A stretch of DNA of 38,468 nucleotides from a virus: positions 1-38,468 of the IMG/VR virus record IMGVR_UViG_3300007509_000020; one strand, given 5' to 3'. The position numbers and the translations under genes are program-made. Of the stretch, positions 1 through 6,641 are shown piece after piece; within the stretch, counting starts at the first letter, position 1; each line of letters opens with the position of its first letter. The notes under the pieces were generated by a model. That model did not search any database, had not been told where the DNA came from, and saw nothing but the letters and a program-made list of their open reading frames with translations.

Positions 1-2138
1 AATCCTCTTGCCGCACCTTTCAACAATCCACCACCACTACCTTGGGCAAATCCTTGGGCTGCTGGACCTGCTCCTCTAAGAGCAGAGCCTGCTTTGCTAA
101 ACATTCTGGACATTCTTCCAGGAGGTTTTGCGACCCTAGTACCTGGTGGTGCGCCTCGAGGGGTTCCGCCTCTGCCGAACATCCTTCCAAAGAATCCTGG
201 ACCACTACTGTTCCTGTCCATTCCTAGGGCTGCACCGGCTGTAGCTTCTTCTAACAAATCTCTCATGTCAATAAGAGTTTCTAATTGTCTTTCAGGTATT
301 GACTCTGTGTCTTGTCCTGTTCTTCCGTCCTTTTTCTCTTTTTCTTTTAATAATTCGTCTAGTTTGGCTTCAACATGGACATCATGAACCATTAATGATC
401 CTTCATCTTTGGCCATGTCTCTAAGTTCTTCAGTAGCTACTGCAGTTCTTTCTGTTGCCTTTTCAATACCTTCTGTTTTTGCTGCTGTTGTTTCTACTGT
501 TACTGCTGTGGCTTCTACCGCATCTTTTGTGTCTTCTGCTTTCTCTTCTTTCTTATCTTTTGTGGCTATATCTAAACCTTCTTCTCCTATTAAGGTTCCT
601 AGACCTTTAGCCTGATCTCTAGCTGCTACTGTTTGTGTTGCTTTCTCTTCTGCAACTCTATCTTCTATCGAACGAGCCCCAAATAGACGTCCTGGTGCAT
701 TCATTACCTTACCAAGAAAGCTTGGTCCAGTCTTTTTGTCAACACCAAACAACCTTTCAGGTGAAAATGCTTGTTTTAATCCTTTGCCAAAGCCTGCATC
801 TGAATCAACGCCGGCAAAGTCTTTTAATCCTGTTTTATTAAGTGGAATAAATCCCCTCAAAGCACTAAAACCTCTTTCACTACTAAGGTCTTTTGATACT
901 TGATCAAGGCCTAAATCCTCAGTAAGTTTTTCTCCGGTATCACCAAAGCTGTCCCGACGCATTAAAAGTTTGGTTTCCCATGCTTGTTGTCTAACATCAT
1001 CTGCTGATACTCTTTTACCTTTCGCATCTTTTTCACCAGATGCCGCTTGCGCCATCATTTTAGTAAGTTTTTCTAAAGCCTGTTTAGCCTCTAAACCTTC
1101 TTTGGCATTTATCTTTTCAAGCTCGTCTAAACCTCTTTGTATGTTTGGAGCATTGTCACCAATATTTTTACTTAACGTTGCTGCGCCTTTAGAGGCCATG
1201 GATGCCCCTCGGTCTGTAGTACCGCCTGCATATCCTGATCCGCCTCTAATAGCATCTGCGAGTTCAGCTGTCTTCCAGTTAGCCTCATCAGATGTTGTAT
1301 ATTGTCCTGTTTCTATGTCTCGATATTGTTGAGCGCCTGTTAAAGGATTAGTACCTGCCTCTTTAACTTTCTCATCATATAATTTTTTTCTAGTTTTTTG
1401 TAAATTTGTTTCGTCTTTAATTGCGTCATCAACACCATCTCCCTTGAGCTTGTAGAATTTTAGTTCTTTCTTCTTTACTTCTTCAGCTGCCTTCTCTTTC
1501 TCTGCTGCATCCTTTCTTTTGTGAGCTTCAAGGTCAATAAACTCTTCACTTTCAGACTCGCGCTTACTATAACCTGCATCCCGCATTTCGCTAGGGCTCA
1601 GCCTAAACTGTTTAGCCTCTATTCTGTCTACGGTTTCATTAATTCTTTGTTGATCAGGATCTGATGCTGAAGGATCTGGCTGGCCACCGCCTCCGGTTCC
1701 AACTGCCAGTAAAGGCCCACTCTTACGTTCTTTTAAGAGTTCAATAATTTTTTTGTTGTCTTGAATGATTAGATCATTCTGGTTTTCCATTTTCTGTCGA
1801 GAATTACGAGCGCCTCGATTATGTTTCCTTTGTTCTTTATAAAATGTGCTCGCTGTATGTTCTCTAAATGAATCATAAATTTCTTTAGCAATTTGTACTT
1901 TGTTAGCTAGTTTGTTTGTTGCGGCATCGCCTTTTAGAATTTCGGTATCTTCAGTTAAACGCTCATGGTTTTCATCAACTATTTTTTGGAGGGTTTTAAA
2001 ATCTTTAGATGTAGATAATTCTTTGACAGACTTGCCAAACATGCCTGATGGATCAGTGGGATCGGACTTTTCAAGACGATCCATTACTCCTTCGAGTTTA
2101 TCCAAAAGCATTTGATTATCTACTCTTTCGTCTGCCAT
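1..2138 (-). CDS. Large tail protein, probable tape measure (3' end off window)
   Basis: An uninterrupted minus-strand frame begins at an ATG (2138-2136), 3 nt after the stop of the gp51-like ORF, and stays open to the window edge, about 712 codons. It begins MADERVDNQMLLDKLEGVMD, is rich in charged, helix-forming residues (Lys/Glu/Asp) for most of its visible length, has a Gly/Pro patch around residues 145-165, and turns Gly/Ala/Arg-rich near the edge. I recognise no domain. A tape-measure role (setting tail length inside the tube) is inferred from position: in tailed phages the tape-measure gene directly follows the chaperone pair with a -1 frameshift, which is the arrangement just upstream. 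It could instead be another baseplate-hub or internal tail protein. The coding call is strong; the function is tentative. Confidence 0.8.
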   Translation of the reverse strand, partial: MADERVDNQMLLDKLEGVMDRLEKSDPTDPSGMFGKSVKELSTSKDFKTLQKIVDENHERLTEDTEILKGDAATNKLANKVQIAKEIYDSFREHTASTFYKEQRKHNRGARNSRQKMENQNDLIIQDNKKIIELLKERKSGPLLAVGTGGGGQPDPSASDPDQQRINETVDRIEAKQFRLSPSEMRDAGYSKRESESEEFIDLEAHKRKDAAEKEKAAEEVKKKELKFYKLKGDGVDDAIKDETNLQKTRKKLYDEKVKEAGTNPLTGAQQYRDIETGQYTTSDEANWKTAELADAIRGGSGYAGGTTDRGASMASKGAATLSKNIGDNAPNIQRGLDELEKINAKEGLEAKQALEKLTKMMAQAASGEKDAKGKRVSADDVRQQAWETKLLMRRDSFGDTGEKLTEDLGLDQVSKDLSSERGFSALRGFIPLNKTGLKDFAGVDSDAGFGKGLKQAFSPERLFGVDKKTGPSFLGKVMNAPGRLFGARSIEDRVAEEKATQTVAARDQAKGLGTLIGEEGLDIATKDKKEEKAEDTKDAVEATAVTVETTAAKTEGIEKATERTAVATEELRDMAKDEGSLMVHDVHVEAKLDELLKEKEKKDGRTGQDTESIPERQLETLIDMRDLLEEATAGAALGMDRNSSGPGFFGRMFGRGGTPRGAPPGTRVAKPPGRMSRMFSKAGSALRGAGPAAQGFAQGSGGGLLKGAARG

Positions 2139-2141
2139 TTT

Positions 2142-2282
2142 CTACCAGTTCTCTTTTTCCTGTTGTTGTTTTTTCTTATCCGCCTTTTTCTTCAAATGCC
2201 CAATAAGCATTGAAACGTAAACCTCTCTCTCCCACGGCATCATGTTTTCTAGCTCCGTTAAACTATACTGATGTTCTTGCAT
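2142..2282 (-). CDS. gp51-like / tail-chaperone C-terminal ORF (46 aa minimum)
   Basis: A short frame encodes MQEHQYSLTELENMMPWERE and continues to a Lys/Gln-rich end finishing ENW. The pattern of a helix, then SLTELENMMPWERE, then a charged tail resembles the T half of tail assembly chaperone pairs and small gp51-position proteins of T4-like marine phages. The reading frame continues upstream of this ATG without a stop through 19 more codons (RLTLSQESLENFYKTNFLL) to the end of gp26, where it lies in the -1 frame. The ATG at 2282 lacks a clear Shine-Dalgarno and would remove that helical segment, so expression as a gp26 fusion is more plausible than independent initiation. It is followed 3 nt later by the large putative tape-measure gene. 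Confidence 0.7.
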   Translation of the reverse strand: MQEHQYSLTELENMMPWEREVYVSMLIGHLKKKADKKKQQQEKENW

Positions 2283-2294
2283 AAGCAAGAAATT

Positions 2295-2333
2295 AGTCTT
2301 GTAAAAGTTTTCAAGACTCTCCTGAGAAAGAGT
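2295..2333 (-). other. Hairpin candidates downstream of the slippery site
   Basis: Two mutually exclusive stems follow the heptamer. The first, 5 nt downstream, pairs ACTCT (2333-2329) with AGAGT (2320-2316) around an 8-nt loop. The second pairs AGTCTTG (2318-2312) with CAAGACT (2301-2295), a perfect 7-bp stem about 20 nt downstream whose AAAACTTTT interior could add pairs. Either could stimulate frameshifting; the first has the usual spacing, the second is the stronger stem. No folding energy was computed. Confidence 0.45.
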
Positions 2334-3019
2334 TAACCGAAAAAATGTTCGTATCCATTAATACTAATAGCATTATCGGTCTCACAATGTGGACATTTAT
2401 ATTCCACCGTGTGTTCTATACGAGGCATTTGTTGAAAAAAGTCTCTCATTTTCTCCATAACTTCTATTGGAAGATCGTCTATAAAAGAAGCAACCTCTTC
2501 TAAAGGCTCTTCCTCAATACTAAATGTCTCTTCCCCATCAACAACATAATCAATACATTTAGCAATTATTTCTTCATCTTCTAATTCCTCTATCTGCGAT
2601 GTAACCATAGCCGTAGGCCACTTTAATTGTACGCCTATTTCTTCGTTAATCTTGATAAAGTTATCGGGTGGATTGTCTAAACCCTTGACTTTCATCTCAT
2701 CAAGTCTTAGTTCATAAGGTGTAGTTTTACTACAGCTTCCACATGAAAGAGTAAAGTCTGCTACTTCACCTACAGATTTAGATCTTATTTTTATAAAAAG
2801 ATCTTGTAGGTCAAACATTGTAAGGTCGTGTCCATTAATTCCAGAACAGTTTGTTACAATTTGAGCACATGCGTTTACCATGTCCTTAAAGTCTTCAGCT
2901 TCGTTTGCTAACATAAGAATTTTTTCTTCTTTAACTAAGAAAGGCCTGAATCTAATCGGCTCTCCCGTTGAAGCTAAGTTTCCTTCAAATGTTGGTGTTT
3001 CTACTCTAGGTAGTGTCAT
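2333..3019 (-). CDS. 26: Baseplate hub subunit / tail assembly chaperone gp26-like
   Basis: This 228-residue protein matches the T4 gp26 baseplate family: the N-terminus has LPRVETPTFE, then RFRPFLVKEEKILMLANE (residues 23-40), a signature I recognise from cyanophage gp26. Two CxxC pairs, C93/C96 (CGSC) and C209/C212 (CPHC), suggest a zinc-ribbon-like site. T4 gp26 (208 aa) assists baseplate hub assembly; its relatives include chaperones that coat the tape measure. The start has a good GGAG Shine-Dalgarno (3030-3027). It follows gp54 with a 22-bp gap. The protein ends NGYEHFFG directly after a slippery heptamer, so a fraction of ribosomes probably extend it. A near-consensus late box (GATAAATA on the minus strand, 3040-3033) lies upstream but would start transcription inside the Shine-Dalgarno, so it is doubtful. 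Confidence 0.88.
   Translation of the reverse strand: MTLPRVETPTFEGNLASTGEPIRFRPFLVKEEKILMLANEAEDFKDMVNACAQIVTNCSGINGHDLTMFDLQDLFIKIRSKSVGEVADFTLSCGSCSKTTPYELRLDEMKVKGLDNPPDNFIKINEEIGVQLKWPTAMVTSQIEELEDEEIIAKCIDYVVDGEETFSIEEEPLEEVASFIDDLPIEVMEKMRDFFQQMPRIEHTVEYKCPHCETDNAISINGYEHFFG
2339..2345 (-). promoter_or_regulatory. Slippery heptamer TTTTTTC at the 3' end of gp26
   Basis: On the minus strand the sequence reads CAT TTT TTC GGT TAA in the gp26 frame. The heptamer T TTT TTC is a canonical X XXY YYZ slippery site; tandem tRNAs on TTT and TTC can re-pair on TTT TTT after a one-base slip back, entering the gp51-like frame. The zero-frame stop follows two codons later. Confidence 0.75.
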
Positions 3020-3041
3020 AATTTTTCTCCATTATTTATCA

Positions 3042-3827
3042 TTAATCCCCTTTATATTTTTTCCACCGGCTGTAAGTGTCGGCGTCAATCTGGTTTGTGT
3101 AAGCAGCATATCCAAGTAAACGAGGATCTAGTTCTGCTTTTTGCTTTTCAGCAATATCTTTATTTAAATCTATATCAATGGTTCTAGACCTCCAGTATGC
3201 CGAGGATATAATTAAAGTGGTTCTTGCAACACTAACACCACCCATTGCCAATGGTATTAAGTTTAATACCTTGGGGGTAACTTCCATTAGCTCCCATGAT
3301 GCTGTTACATTGTTTTGTAAATCCAAAGAATTAATCCAGACTATACCATGAGTGTCATCTGGATATGCAACTTGTTTTGATGTGGTATCCACACAAAGGT
3401 CAATCCAAGCTTCAAATAAATGTCTTAATTGCCAATGTCTATCTGTTAAGAATGTAATATTAATTTCGTTTCCTAAAAAGTTGACATTATTGTTTCTCAT
3501 AAAATTCCAATTACCAAGTGGAACCTCTTTATTTGTTAATACCATACCAGGTATTTGAACTTCTTCACATAGTAAAGCAGCCTCCATTGGAGCCGACGCA
3601 CTATTAGTCCCTCCGGTGTTTATGGTGCCTCCAGAGACGATTTGTGGCATGCTCTTGGTTGTCATTGGGTCTGATTTAATTTTATTCCATTCGCCTTCTA
3701 AAGCATTAGGAAATTGAAATTGACATTCAAACCTTTCAGTCCTTGCAAAGGACATTCCTCTAAATTTCGCTATGAAATTCTCAAACTTATTTAGGACTTT
3801 TTGGTCTTTTACTCTACTATCTGACAT
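3042..3827 (-). CDS. 54: Baseplate tail tube initiator gp54-like
   Basis: The 261-residue protein carries the tail-tube fold signature ITFLTDRHWQLRHLFEAWID (residues about 125-145), typical of the T4 gp19/gp48/gp54 tube family, preceded by the long N-terminal arm MSDSRVKDQKVLNKFENFIA. T4 gp54 (320 aa) forms the first ring on the hub from which tube polymerisation starts. The shorter length is within what marine T4-like phages show. Its ATG overlaps the upstream stop by one base (TAATG), indicating translational coupling. The plus-strand neighbour gp48 is the partner ring protein, which supports gp54 rather than the tube protein gp19; gp19 remains the alternative. Confidence 0.75.
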   Translation of the reverse strand: MSDSRVKDQKVLNKFENFIAKFRGMSFARTERFECQFQFPNALEGEWNKIKSDPMTTKSMPQIVSGGTINTGGTNSASAPMEAALLCEEVQIPGMVLTNKEVPLGNWNFMRNNNVNFLGNEINITFLTDRHWQLRHLFEAWIDLCVDTTSKQVAYPDDTHGIVWINSLDLQNNVTASWELMEVTPKVLNLIPLAMGGVSVARTTLIISSAYWRSRTIDIDLNKDIAEKQKAELDPRLLGYAAYTNQIDADTYSRWKKYKGD

Positions 3828-4417
3828 TATACTTGTGCCCTCTTACGTTCAGGTCGTTTAGCAGTCTCTCTCCATATGTGACTGGTTTGTGCACCAACAA
3901 AATCATGTGTATCTAAAAATATTGCTGACTTCCAATGTACTGGATTTACTTTATACATTCTACTTTGAACCTGACTTGTTAAATATTTCTTAACAGAACC
4001 CCTACATTCAGGGAACCTACTAAAATTTCTTATAAAACTCCATTGTGCATTTAATTTACTTCTTACATCTATCTCTAAATCTGAAGCATCCATAAGTTTG
4101 CCTAACAATCTAGCCCTTACTAATGGTGGAAGATAATGTAAATTAATACCACTGAATCCTGTTGGCAACGGTTCTGCTATTATAACTAAAGGAAACTTAT
4201 CATAATATGGTAATGTTTCTTTGTGAAAAGGATCATATCTAAAAGCATACATTTGACCTACGTCTAATTGTGATACATATTCTCCCAAGTCTGAACCAAA
4301 TACTTCATTAGGAGCATTAACTCCGCTTGCTACATTACGAACAGTCTTTTGATACCAAGCAGCAGAACGTTCTCTGTCTCCTGCCTCTAGTCTAATATCT
4401 GTGAATGGTGTTGCCAT
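3827..4417 (-). CDS. Conserved T4-like virion protein next to gp4
   Basis: The 196-residue product has the motif LPYYDKFPLVIIAEPLPTGF (about residues 68-88) followed by GINLHYLPPLVRARLLGKLM, and ends basic (KRPERKRAQV). I recognise this combination from conserved structural proteins of T4-like marine phages that sit beside the head-completion gene, but no precise function is established to my knowledge. In T4 the gene next to gp4 is gene 2 (DNA end protector), so a head or DNA-end role is possible; this rests on position only. The start codon falls exactly where a TATAAATA late promoter (4430-4423) would begin transcription, so a leaderless mRNA is possible. The 24 bp covering this promoter and start are identical to those of gp25. 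Confidence 0.75.
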   Translation of the reverse strand: MATPFTDIRLEAGDRERSAAWYQKTVRNVASGVNAPNEVFGSDLGEYVSQLDVGQMYAFRYDPFHKETLPYYDKFPLVIIAEPLPTGFSGINLHYLPPLVRARLLGKLMDASDLEIDVRSKLNAQWSFIRNFSRFPECRGSVKKYLTSQVQSRMYKVNPVHWKSAIFLDTHDFVGAQTSHIWRETAKRPERKRAQV

Positions 4418-4422
4418 AATAG

Positions 4423-4430
4423 TATTTATA
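4423..4430 (-). promoter_or_regulatory. T4-type late promoter TATAAATA upstream of the 196-aa virion gene
   Basis: A perfect TATAAATA is read on the minus strand. With the usual T4 geometry (box at -13 to -6) transcription would begin at position 4417, the A of the downstream ATG, leaving no 5' leader. It lies across the junction with the gp4 stop codon. Confidence 0.75.
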
Positions 4431-4865
4431 TTAGATACCCAATTCTTTTTCAGTTATAATCATAAATTCCATATTTTGTTTTTTACAAAAATCTTTAGCA
4501 CTTTTCCATTTGGCCTCGTTTACTCCGTATTGGGCAACTTCTTGTATGTATCTTTTGGTTTTTCTTTTCTGTGTGTCTGGAGGTTTTGTGAATCTTTCGG
4601 GTTTTACTTCTACAAGATATTTTTTCTTGTCTACTTCTATATAAAAATCAACCATATATTTGTGAACTTTATTGTCTAATGGGTTACGATATGGAATTGC
4701 TACCTCTTCTGATACCCAACCTTTAACTGATTCGTTAAGATCACACCAGTTCATAAATTTTAATTCATAACTAGATCTATAGACAATAGAGTTTAAGTCC
4801 CCGAGATACTTTATTGGATTTCGTGGAATAAATCGGCCTTTATATATTTCTTTGGCATAAACCAT
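4431..4865 (-). CDS. 4: Head completion protein gp4, TnsA-like nuclease fold
   Basis: The 144-residue protein matches T4 gp4/gp50 head completion proteins: KGRFIPRNPIKYLGD at residues 9-23, IVYRSSYELKFMNWCD at 27-42, IPYRNPLDNKVHKYMVDFYI at 57-76, then KKYLVEVKPE. E34, D73, and E86/K88 give a PD-(D/E)xK-type set, as in TnsA-like endonucleases. In T4, gp4 acts on packaged heads before tail joining, perhaps trimming DNA. Length is close to T4 gp4 (about 150 aa). It is the first gene of the minus-strand operon, downstream of the minus late promoter at 4906-4899, with a leader of about 28 nt lacking a strong Shine-Dalgarno. Its ATG overlaps the plus-strand late promoter for gp48. Confidence 0.9.
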   Translation of the reverse strand: MVYAKEIYKGRFIPRNPIKYLGDLNSIVYRSSYELKFMNWCDLNESVKGWVSEEVAIPYRNPLDNKVHKYMVDFYIEVDKKKYLVEVKPERFTKPPDTQKRKTKRYIQEVAQYGVNEAKWKSAKDFCKKQNMEFMIITEKELGI

Positions 4866-4872
4866 ATAAATA
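4865..4872 (+). promoter_or_regulatory. Late promoter TATAAATA for the gp48 operon
   Basis: Perfect T4-type late box on the plus strand, overlapping the first codon of the divergent gp4. Predicted start near 4878, giving a leader of about 28 nt with a weak AGGT Shine-Dalgarno (4896-4899) before the gp48 ATG at 4906. Confidence 0.85.
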
Positions 4873-4898
4873 AGTGTGTAACATTAATATAACATAGG

Positions 4899-4906
4899 TA
4901 TTTATA
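4899..4906 (-). promoter_or_regulatory. Late promoter TATAAATA for the gp4 operon
   Basis: The plus strand reads TATTTATA, a perfect TATAAATA on the minus strand, overlapping the gp48 start codon. Predicted transcription start near 4893. Together with the opposing box at 4865-4872 it forms a compact divergent pair, each box covering the other gene's start. Confidence 0.85.
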
Positions 4907-6129
4907 TGGCCATAGGGGATAGAATAAGAGCAAGAAGAGAGCGGAAGAAGTCTGAGAAGCAACTGATGCAGACTCAAGAGTCAATCCTAGATGAAGGAAG
5001 TCATAAAGACCAGATAGACGCCCAGCAAGAAGCTAAAACAAGTTATGGATTAGGAGGTAAAGGCCATGATAACGGCGAAACCTTAACTTATCCTCAAGAA
5101 CTCTTTAGCGCAAGTCAACCCCACGCGGTTCACTTTTATATAAATGCTAGACAGACTTCTGTTGCAGCAACAGACGCCGTTACAGCTGCTAACACTGACG
5201 AGGCAATGAGACAAAGGCTCATAGAAGCAAACCAAGATTATAATGAAGAATATACAAAAGAAAATAGAGCCAAAGCAGAGGAATATGAAACAGTAGCAAC
5301 TGGAGCGGGAGCACTAGCAGCATCAATAGGCACCATGGCAGGTATCAGTTCTGGACACATATTAAAAGATGGAGCTACCAAACTCGGCAAGGTACTAACA
5401 ACAGCAGCTGGAGGAATTGTTGGTGCGTTTCTTGGAAATGCAATGGGTAGAATGAACCAAACTTCTACTATTAGATTACTAAAAACCATTCAGTTATATG
5501 TACCACAATCAATAGTATCAGCATACGCAGCTAATTGGGATGAAACTAATTTAGGAGTAGCAGGTTTGTTGGGTTCAGGTAGAATGGACTTTAAAGACCT
5601 AGCAGAAGCTCCAGAATTTATAGGTCGAGGTCTGATATCAGCAGCGGCTAACATGCCTAAAGCAGTAGGAGCCGACGCAGATTTTGGAGCTGCAATAGAG
5701 GCAACATCTAAAAAGGTTAGTAATCCATACAAAGAACAATTATTTAAGAGTATGGGGTTCAGAAGATTTTCTTTTAATTACACGTTTGTACCTAGAAATC
5801 CAAACGAGGCAGATATGGTAATGGAAATAGTTGATACATTTAAATATCATATGCATCCAGAGGCCTCAGAGGGAGATTTGTTTTTAGTTTATCCCGCAGA
5901 GTTTTCAATACAATTTGAGTATCTAGACAAGAATGGTAATGTAGATCTTAATCCACATTTGCCTAAAATATCATCTTGTGCATTAACAGGATGTAAAGTA
6001 ACCTATGGCCCAGATGGTGCGTTTAATACTTTCAAAAACTCCGGCGGAATGCCAACAGAGATTAATATGGAACTAGCATTTACAGAACTAGAAACATTAA
6101 CAGCGGTAAGGATAGCACAAGGGTTCTAA
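4906..6129 (+). CDS. 48: Baseplate tail tube cap gp48-like
   Basis: The 407-residue protein ends with a signature of the T4 gp48 family: FRRFSFNYTFVPRNPNEADM (about 284-303), a HMHPEA segment, a beta-rich FLVYPAEFSIQFEYLDKNGN, and INMELAFTELETLTAVRIAQ at the C-terminus. The N-terminus is highly charged (MAIGDRIRARRERKKSEKQ), and residues about 125-180 are Ala/Gly-rich and hydrophobic (GAGALAASIGTMAGI), possibly membrane-like or tube-lumen packing. gp48 (364 aa in T4) forms the ring that caps the hub below the gp54 ring. It heads the plus-strand baseplate operon, is preceded by a late promoter, and is followed by gp53 after a 1-bp gap. Confidence 0.85.
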   Translation: MAIGDRIRARRERKKSEKQLMQTQESILDEGSHKDQIDAQQEAKTSYGLGGKGHDNGETLTYPQELFSASQPHAVHFYINARQTSVAATDAVTAANTDEAMRQRLIEANQDYNEEYTKENRAKAEEYETVATGAGALAASIGTMAGISSGHILKDGATKLGKVLTTAAGGIVGAFLGNAMGRMNQTSTIRLLKTIQLYVPQSIVSAYAANWDETNLGVAGLLGSGRMDFKDLAEAPEFIGRGLISAAANMPKAVGADADFGAAIEATSKKVSNPYKEQLFKSMGFRRFSFNYTFVPRNPNEADMVMEIVDTFKYHMHPEASEGDLFLVYPAEFSIQFEYLDKNGNVDLNPHLPKISSCALTGCKVTYGPDGAFNTFKNSGGMPTEINMELAFTELETLTAVRIAQGF

Positions 6130-6130
6130 T

Positions 6131-6637
6131 ATGTATTTTAAGGCACTACCAAAAATGTATTATCCTTATAGTGGTAAACAGACAATCGTTCCTGATATAT
6201 TTAGAAGGGTTCATTTAGATAAGTTTTTCCAGAATAGACTTCATTTAATAGAGTATTATGTTGGCGAAGGTGAAACCCCTGAAATAGTAGCGGACAAAAT
6301 TTATGGATCAAGTAAATACCACTGGTTGGTTTTACTTGCTAACAATATAACAGATGTACAGCGAGAGTGGCCTTTAAGTCAAAACTCTTTGACAGCTTAT
6401 ATAAAAGATAAATATGGTTCGGAAAACAGCTCAGATGTCCATCATTATGTTATGAAGGCAGATAAGAGCGTTATAGTTGATTGGGACTCGGTCAAAGTGG
6501 CATCAGGAGATTATCTAGCAGTAACTAATTTAGAGTATGAAACTGATCTAAATAATATAAAAAGCCAAATATTTCTTTTAAATAAAATGTTTTTAAGAGA
6601 TATAACGCAACAATACAAGAGATTAGTTAAGAAGTGA
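6131..6637 (+). CDS. 53: Baseplate wedge subunit gp53
   Basis: The 168-residue protein matches the gp53 wedge family: MYFKALPKMYYPYSG at the start, then LIEYYVGEGETPEIVADKIY (about 48-67), YHWLVLLANNITDVQREWPL (about 72-92) and LTAYIKDKYG. gp53 joins wedges around the hub in T4 baseplate assembly (T4 gp53 is 196 aa). The start follows the gp48 stop by 1 bp without a strong Shine-Dalgarno, suggesting coupling. A 4-bp gap leads to the gp27-like gene. Confidence 0.9.
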   Translation: MYFKALPKMYYPYSGKQTIVPDIFRRVHLDKFFQNRLHLIEYYVGEGETPEIVADKIYGSSKYHWLVLLANNITDVQREWPLSQNSLTAYIKDKYGSENSSDVHHYVMKADKSVIVDWDSVKVASGDYLAVTNLEYETDLNNIKSQIFLLNKMFLRDITQQYKRLVKK

Positions 6638-6641
6638 TGAA

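Larger units (their letters stand above)
2142..3019 (-). other. Predicted gp26-gp51-like fusion by -1 frameshifting
   Basis: Joining the gp26 frame to the downstream frame at the slippery heptamer gives a protein of about 292 residues: gp26 residues 1-227, then RLTLSQESLENFYKTNFLL, then the 46-residue segment starting MQEHQYS. Seen directly: the heptamer T TTT TTC is in the correct zero-frame phase, gp26 terminates two codons after it (GGT TAA), and the -1 frame is open from there to 2142. Known: tail assembly chaperones (lambda G/GT and functional analogues upstream of tape-measure genes) use exactly this layout. Inferred: both the short and the extended product are made. Not tested experimentally here. 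Confidence 0.72.

Noticed and set aside
970-1332. Plus-strand ORF (120 aa) and other plus-strand ORFs in 42-2115
   Set aside because: They overlap a continuous 712-codon minus frame that continues the operon; composition (Ser/Phe-rich) is a shadow.
3033-3040. GATAAATA before gp26 as a late promoter
   Set aside because: One mismatch, and the start would remove the Shine-Dalgarno GGAG; left as doubtful.
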